A stretch of 64,000 bases of DNA, taken from contig NC_092628.1 in assembly GCF_039555335.1 (NCBI RefSeq), forward strand, positions 71,639,706 through 71,703,705, given 5' to 3'. Below the pieces are notes generated by a model that was given only the letters and a program-made list of their open reading frames with translations, was not told where the DNA came from and did not search any database. Positions within the stretch are counted from its first letter, which is position 1. Every line of letters begins with the position of its first letter. Made by a program: the position numbers and the translations under genes. This document shows positions 12,801 to 18,800 of the stretch, piece by piece. Source of the DNA: Amphiura filiformis (Eukaryota > Echinodermata > Ophiuroidea > Amphilepidida > Amphiuridae).

Positions 12801-15800
12801 ACCTGTTCTGGTAACATTTGAATAATACCCATGAAAACAATGATATGTGTGCATTTTTCTTATACATATGTCAAAATTACAATCGGACTGCTTTTAAGAA
12901 AGATTTTTTCCCAATTTCTTGCAGGTAATCAGGAGATGACTGCCCTGGCCCAGAAACATTTCAATTTGCCATCAAGCACTGATCCTCTACAGATGTACAA
13001 AGATACCCTTTATTTAACACAGGTAAATAGCCACTTCCATTGTATATACCGTAAAAACTCGCTAGTTAGCATATGTGATGCGATCAAGCAAAATCAGTAG
13101 GAACTCGGACATATTGATTTTGAGATATAGCCAAACAAAGAAAATATTTCCTTTTGTTTCCTCTTGTTTTGGAAACTCTTTAATTGCTCATATCGTTGGA
13201 ACTGATTGTTCAATTTCAATGGGGTTTTCTGCAAAATGCAGCTTTGTAAATGCTGTTTACTTTCATATAAGAAACTGAAAATTTAATATATCTGAGTTCC
13301 GACTGATTTTGCTTGATCACATCACATATGTGACTCCTCGCCACAACTGAGCCCGGATGTCGATAGTGCCACTATTGAGATTTTCTCCATCGAACTTAAC
13401 AATAAACAATAGGAAAGAAAGGATTTATTGACTGTTTTATTGATTTTCACTACTTAAATGTCAAGTACTATAGACATGATATACATCATTTTAAAGCTAA
13501 TTTCAAGCAGAATATTTTGGTTGAATATCTCAAAAATGATGATTGGCGACATCCGGGCTCAGTTGTGGCGAGGAGTCACATATGTGCTTGCTATCAAGTG
13601 CCTTTGAAAAAGTGCACGATAGTAAGCACATATGTTAACCATTGAGTTTTTATGGTACTATGGCTGTTGGTTGGATTGTTGCTGCAGAATAATTTTGGTA
13701 TACCCTGTGCACAAGTATAACCCTAATCCTAATCCTAACCCTAATAAATAGGGTATGCAGGGTAAACCAGAATTGTACTGTTGCTGCAAAGAATAATGGT
13801 GTCATCCAACAGTCACATTTTCCACTAAACACATGTTTCAGTGTCAGGGCTTTCTTTAGACTTTTGCTGAAGGTGTATTGGTATTGTTTGTAATAGTGTC
13901 CCCTTCTAGGCTATTACAAAGAATACAGAGTTTACACCTTCTGAAAAAGCCTAAAGATCATAATCATCTGATCCCTTACTTTAAATTGTGCCATGCACAG
14001 TATATAAGGTTTTTGTTGTATTGCATGATCGTGACATCCAATTGAAGCTTTTAAGCTCACATAATAAAATCCCATAATATAGCATGGATTGTCAGCACTG
14101 TAGCTACATTTTCATTTTACATTTTTTCAATGAAATGTAGCTCTGATGTTATGATTATGAAATAAAATACAAACCTCATCTTTTGTACATGGCACAATTT
14201 AAAGAAAAAGAAAAGGATGTTACCCTGTTTGTTTTCTGTGCTCAAATAAAAGTGACATATGTGACATGATCAAGGGGAATGAGTCACATGTCGTCCCTGA
14301 TCGAAAATGAGTTTTATATAGGTTTTTAAGGAGGACATTTAGTGCTTTCAGAAACTGAGAACCCCATGTTGATACGACTTTTCTTTTTGAAGTTACGTCA
14401 ATTTTTCAATCAATGAAAACAATATAAAACAAAAAAATTTTAACACTTTCTTTGCCAATATCTCAAAATCAATATTAGCGACATCCGACTCATTTCCCTT
14501 GATCGTGTCACATATATTTGTTAAAAGTAATTGATCTATAACATCAACATTTCATTTTAGTTCCAAGGAACCCTATCATAAAATGTATGTGTTACATATC
14601 ACATACAAAACTGGTAAATCATAAGCTAAATAAGGCAGATCGTAATGATGTCTTCGCTTCATGGATTTTTGGGAAAATCCAAGCACTTGGTACTGGGCAA
14701 CTTGAGAGCCCTATTATGAATTCAGCAGACAGCACTGTCAAGTACCTTGCAGCGGAATCGATATGCATTGGCCAGGATCCATATGCATTGGCCAAATTTT
14801 TGTTAGCTATGCAAATTTCAAAGTATGGATGCCCAGATTGCCAATCGAAATTCATTACAGTGTCAATGGAGCAGTTTTGTTGGTTCATATATGAGGAGAG
14901 ATGGGTTTATCCAGAAAAATAGCAAATAAACTGTGTATTATTAGTTCTAAATTGGTAATCTGAAGTATATTGACACCCAACTGACATCCACATTATTAAG
15001 TCTAAAAGACTAATGATAATTTTATGTGTCCAATTTGACCACAGATATCCCAGGCTATGTGCATCAAGTCAGAAACAGAGCATTATCGTCGCTTGCAGAG
15101 CACAATCGTTGATGGAGAAGGACATACCATGGGGGCGCTATACTGGCAACTCAATGACATATGGCAGGCACCAACATGGGCTTCAATCGGTGAGGATAAA
15201 AAATGAAATGTTGTATACAGCCAATGTAAAATGGAAATGTTTGAGTTTTTTAATCATATTTAGATGTTCTATAAATTCTAATGTTTGATCCTTTCTATGA
15301 GACCAGTCGATGTGGGCAGATCTAATTCTGAGATCAAGGCTTTGTGATACATGTCATACAATTGGTGAAATTTTGCCTATAAAAGTGCTGTGTAATTGGA
15401 AAATTTCATTGCTTCATTATTCAAAATTATACATGGTACAAAAACATATATGTGTACATCCATATCAAAACGATGCACTTGTCGGCTGCTACATGTGTCT
15501 CATTTCACATAGTAGCTGGAAATAAATACCAGACTCATCTCCGAAGTGGAGGTCACTTCAAAATCATGCCCAAGTCACATACATGTAGTTAAGGAATGTT
15601 CTCTGTATTCCTAAACTATGTGACTTAGGGATGATTTAAAGTGACCTCTACTTTGGAGATGAGTCTGGTATTTATTCCTAGCTATTATCTGAAATGAGAC
15701 ACATGTAGCAGCCGACAAGTGCATCATTTTGATATGGATGTACACATATGGTGTTAGCTTATTTATTTAAAAAATGAACATGTTGCAGGTCTGATTTATT

Positions 15801-18800
15801 TTAGTTTAGAAATAAGACAAATTGAGGCCCTTGTATCAAAGTCAATTGTAAATTTGACACTTAATATGTTTAGCAATTTGTAGATTTTAATGTTATATTG
15901 GTCCACTTTTTGTGACACTTTCTAATATAGGACAAAACAAGGAAACTTAAAAAGAGCAATACTTCATTACAACATAATCGATCCTCAAAAACGTGCTCAG
16001 ATTTTGTGTCCCATTGCACCATGCGTACAAACTAAGTACACCTCATTTATTCTCTTGCTTATTGCTTATGACACAATATTTGCTTGGTGTATGTGTACTC
16101 TTGCGCATTTACCTGTTTACTTCAGTCACCTCTAAATCCAAAATGGCTTCCAAAATGATCCCCACTTCCACATACTGCAATATTTTGATCATAACTTTCA
16201 AAATCAATACATGATCATAATGCAATTGCTATCATTTAAAAGATAATTAATCTCTCTACATTTTGATACCAAAGTTAACGGGATACAAGAAATTTCACAG
16301 TAAGATTTTGAGTCACAAAGGTGCTTTTTTGGTATTTCATACCCACAAGTCAACAACAGGTGCCAAATAGCAGGGAACTGTTGCAGTCAGCAATAACTTT
16401 TGCGCCCGTAAGTCTACCTTGCTGACTATGGTAAACAAATCACAGGCCCATAAGATAGCATATCAGCAGGCTCGCAGTAATTCCAGACAGTAGTGTCCGC
16501 ATGCTTTTGACCAAATGGCCTACCAGGTTTTTTCTAACACTGCATACAATTCAAAACCAATTTTATCACTAGTCAGGGGCGTTGCTAGACCAATCGGATT
16601 GGGGAGGTGTACAGCATATTTTGCCGATGGAAATATTTTTTGCCTAATAAAATTGTGAATTGCAGACCACAATTTTTTAGCCAGGACGACGCTCAAGAAT
16701 CTAAAAAAATCTAGTTTTATCAAAAGGCATTCTTCTCTTTTTGTATCTCTCCACACAGAATATGGTGGTAAATGGAAAATGCTTCACTACTATGCCAAGA
16801 ATTTCTTTGCACCTGTTCTAGCATCTGGCATGGTTCAGGATAAACAACTCTATGTTTATGTGATAACCGATGTACAGGATTTACAAAATTGTAAGCTGAG
16901 AATAAACATCCACAAATGGGATACGCTAGACAAACCTATGGACACAATAACAACTCAACAATTTAACCAGGTGAGATTATTACTACTTCTAAAGTGGGCA
17001 GTTTTGCTGAACTTAGAATTATAACATAGGAGGAATTTATTTTTTATTTATTTTTTTAAAATATTTATATAGCGCCTCAAAGCACTTTACATTTATTTCG
17101 CCATCATTAGAATATGTAGGAACCACGTTTGCTGTCTACAAACGGCGCAGGGTTCATCAGTACAGTGACTGTGACTACCCCTAATAGCTTCCCATTGCAC
17201 CTGGGTGGTGTGAGGCAAGCAAGGCAAAGCACCTTGCCCAAGGGCACAACATGGTGGTGGGACAGGGACTCGAACCCACGCACGTCGAGCAATCTCTCAG
17301 ATATGATTCCAAGGCCATAACCACTGAGCCACTGTGTTCTCAAATTAAACAATAATTACTTTGAATAAAAGCTTTTGTAATCATTCAAAAAAATGTGAAT
17401 CTGTCAATGTTGCTCTTGCTAAGGAGATGGAAAGTTTAGCTCACTGTAGTGTTTACCTCCCTGAAGCTGAAACTGACCCACAAGAAAATGAGATGTACAC
17501 TCCTGGGTTTGAGTGTAACCAGGCCCACAACACTCTTTGCAAAATGCCTATACCCATTAGGAGGAAGTCGAGTCACAAAATGACCGTACAATGAGAACTT
17601 GAGAAGATACCACAGATAATCAGTGATAAGAATGTTTAAAAAATCTAAATAGGCGTCTCTATAACACATTTTATTTCTTAAAGGTAATGTAATAACCTAC
17701 GGACAGTCAACATTAATGGGTATATTTTCACAGGAAAATTTTCTGGACACGTGACCAATGTGTATCAATGTAAGTGTGACCTCAAGCCTGATCTCTGACC
17801 CCCGGCGGTGACCTCGCTATTCAAGTCTTAGTAATTTTGAATTGGAATAGTATTCTTGGCTGCAATTTCGATAGAAATTTGTGTCTTGCATATTTATTAA
17901 ATATCATGCGATCTTACTTTCTTCACAATATCATCAAAAATATCTACCTACGGAAAAAAATATTTATCTACGGAAACGCTTACCATAATATTATTAACTT
18001 ACAACAAGTTACTTATTTTGCATCAAAGGAGGAATTCTTCCTATTCAAATACATTGGTAGACCAACCGCTGCGCTCGGGGTCACATTCCATAATGCTAAT
18101 ATGTCTGCGCCCATAGATGTCACATGTCCAGGAAATTTTCCCGTGAAAATTTACCTATTAATTCTGACTGACGGAAGAGATTCATTATTAGATCAGCTGA
18201 AGAAGTCAAGAAAAGACTCTTATACTGTCCAGTTCTTCCAGCTCTGACACTGTCCTCAATTTTGCGATCAGAGTGTTATAAATAATAAAATAAATAAATA
18301 AATTTTGCCTCTCACAATTTAATACTCTCAGTTGTAACTGCCAAAATATATGACATAAATATTGCATTCACCTTGTGGATCTTACAGAATTATTTGAAGT
18401 TCACAGCATTCCACTAATGCCTTGCCATACCTAATTTTAATCAACACACTTAATTTTATGTCTTTTTCCATCATTTTTCCAGTCTCATCAATCAGCAATA
18501 GTGCAATATAAGAATAGTTTAGATGACCTAATCAAGCTAAGCGGCTGCTCCGACAAGACAAAGGATTGCTTTCTAACATTTGAAGTTTTATCGTCAACTT
18601 CTGAAGTCATTTCCCCTGTGAATTCACTGTTCTTGTATTCATTCAATGAAGCAAGTGGATTGGCAAAGCCACGTTTTATGGTAAGTTGAATGTTTTGAAT
18701 ATGTGACATGATCGGGGACTGCTCTATAATCCGAAGGTTCTATAATCCGAAGGTTCGCTAGTCCGAAGGTTCGCTAGTCCGAACACGTGTTCATAGCATT

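Larger units (their letters stand above)
13049..13655. mobile_element. Outer TIR element hosting two abutting TA elements
   Basis: The outer ends CCGTAAAAACTCGCTAGTTA and the inverted right end (reverse complement CCATAAAAACTCAATGGTTA) are flanked by TA at 13047-13048 and 13656-13657. Inside lie 13074-13326 and 13329-13580, which share a single TA between them. After 13582, TATGTGCTTGCTATCAAG continues the host element. Confidence 0.75.

Noticed and set aside
16573..16720. Another hAT-like insertion starting CAGGGGCGTTGCTAGACC
   Set aside because: The left end looks right, but I could not find a matching right end or 8-bp duplication.
17837..18247. 136-aa plus-strand ORF in an MANBA intron
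   Set aside because: It crosses an inverted-repeat element and has no family features. MANBA exons 12 and 13 join in frame without it.
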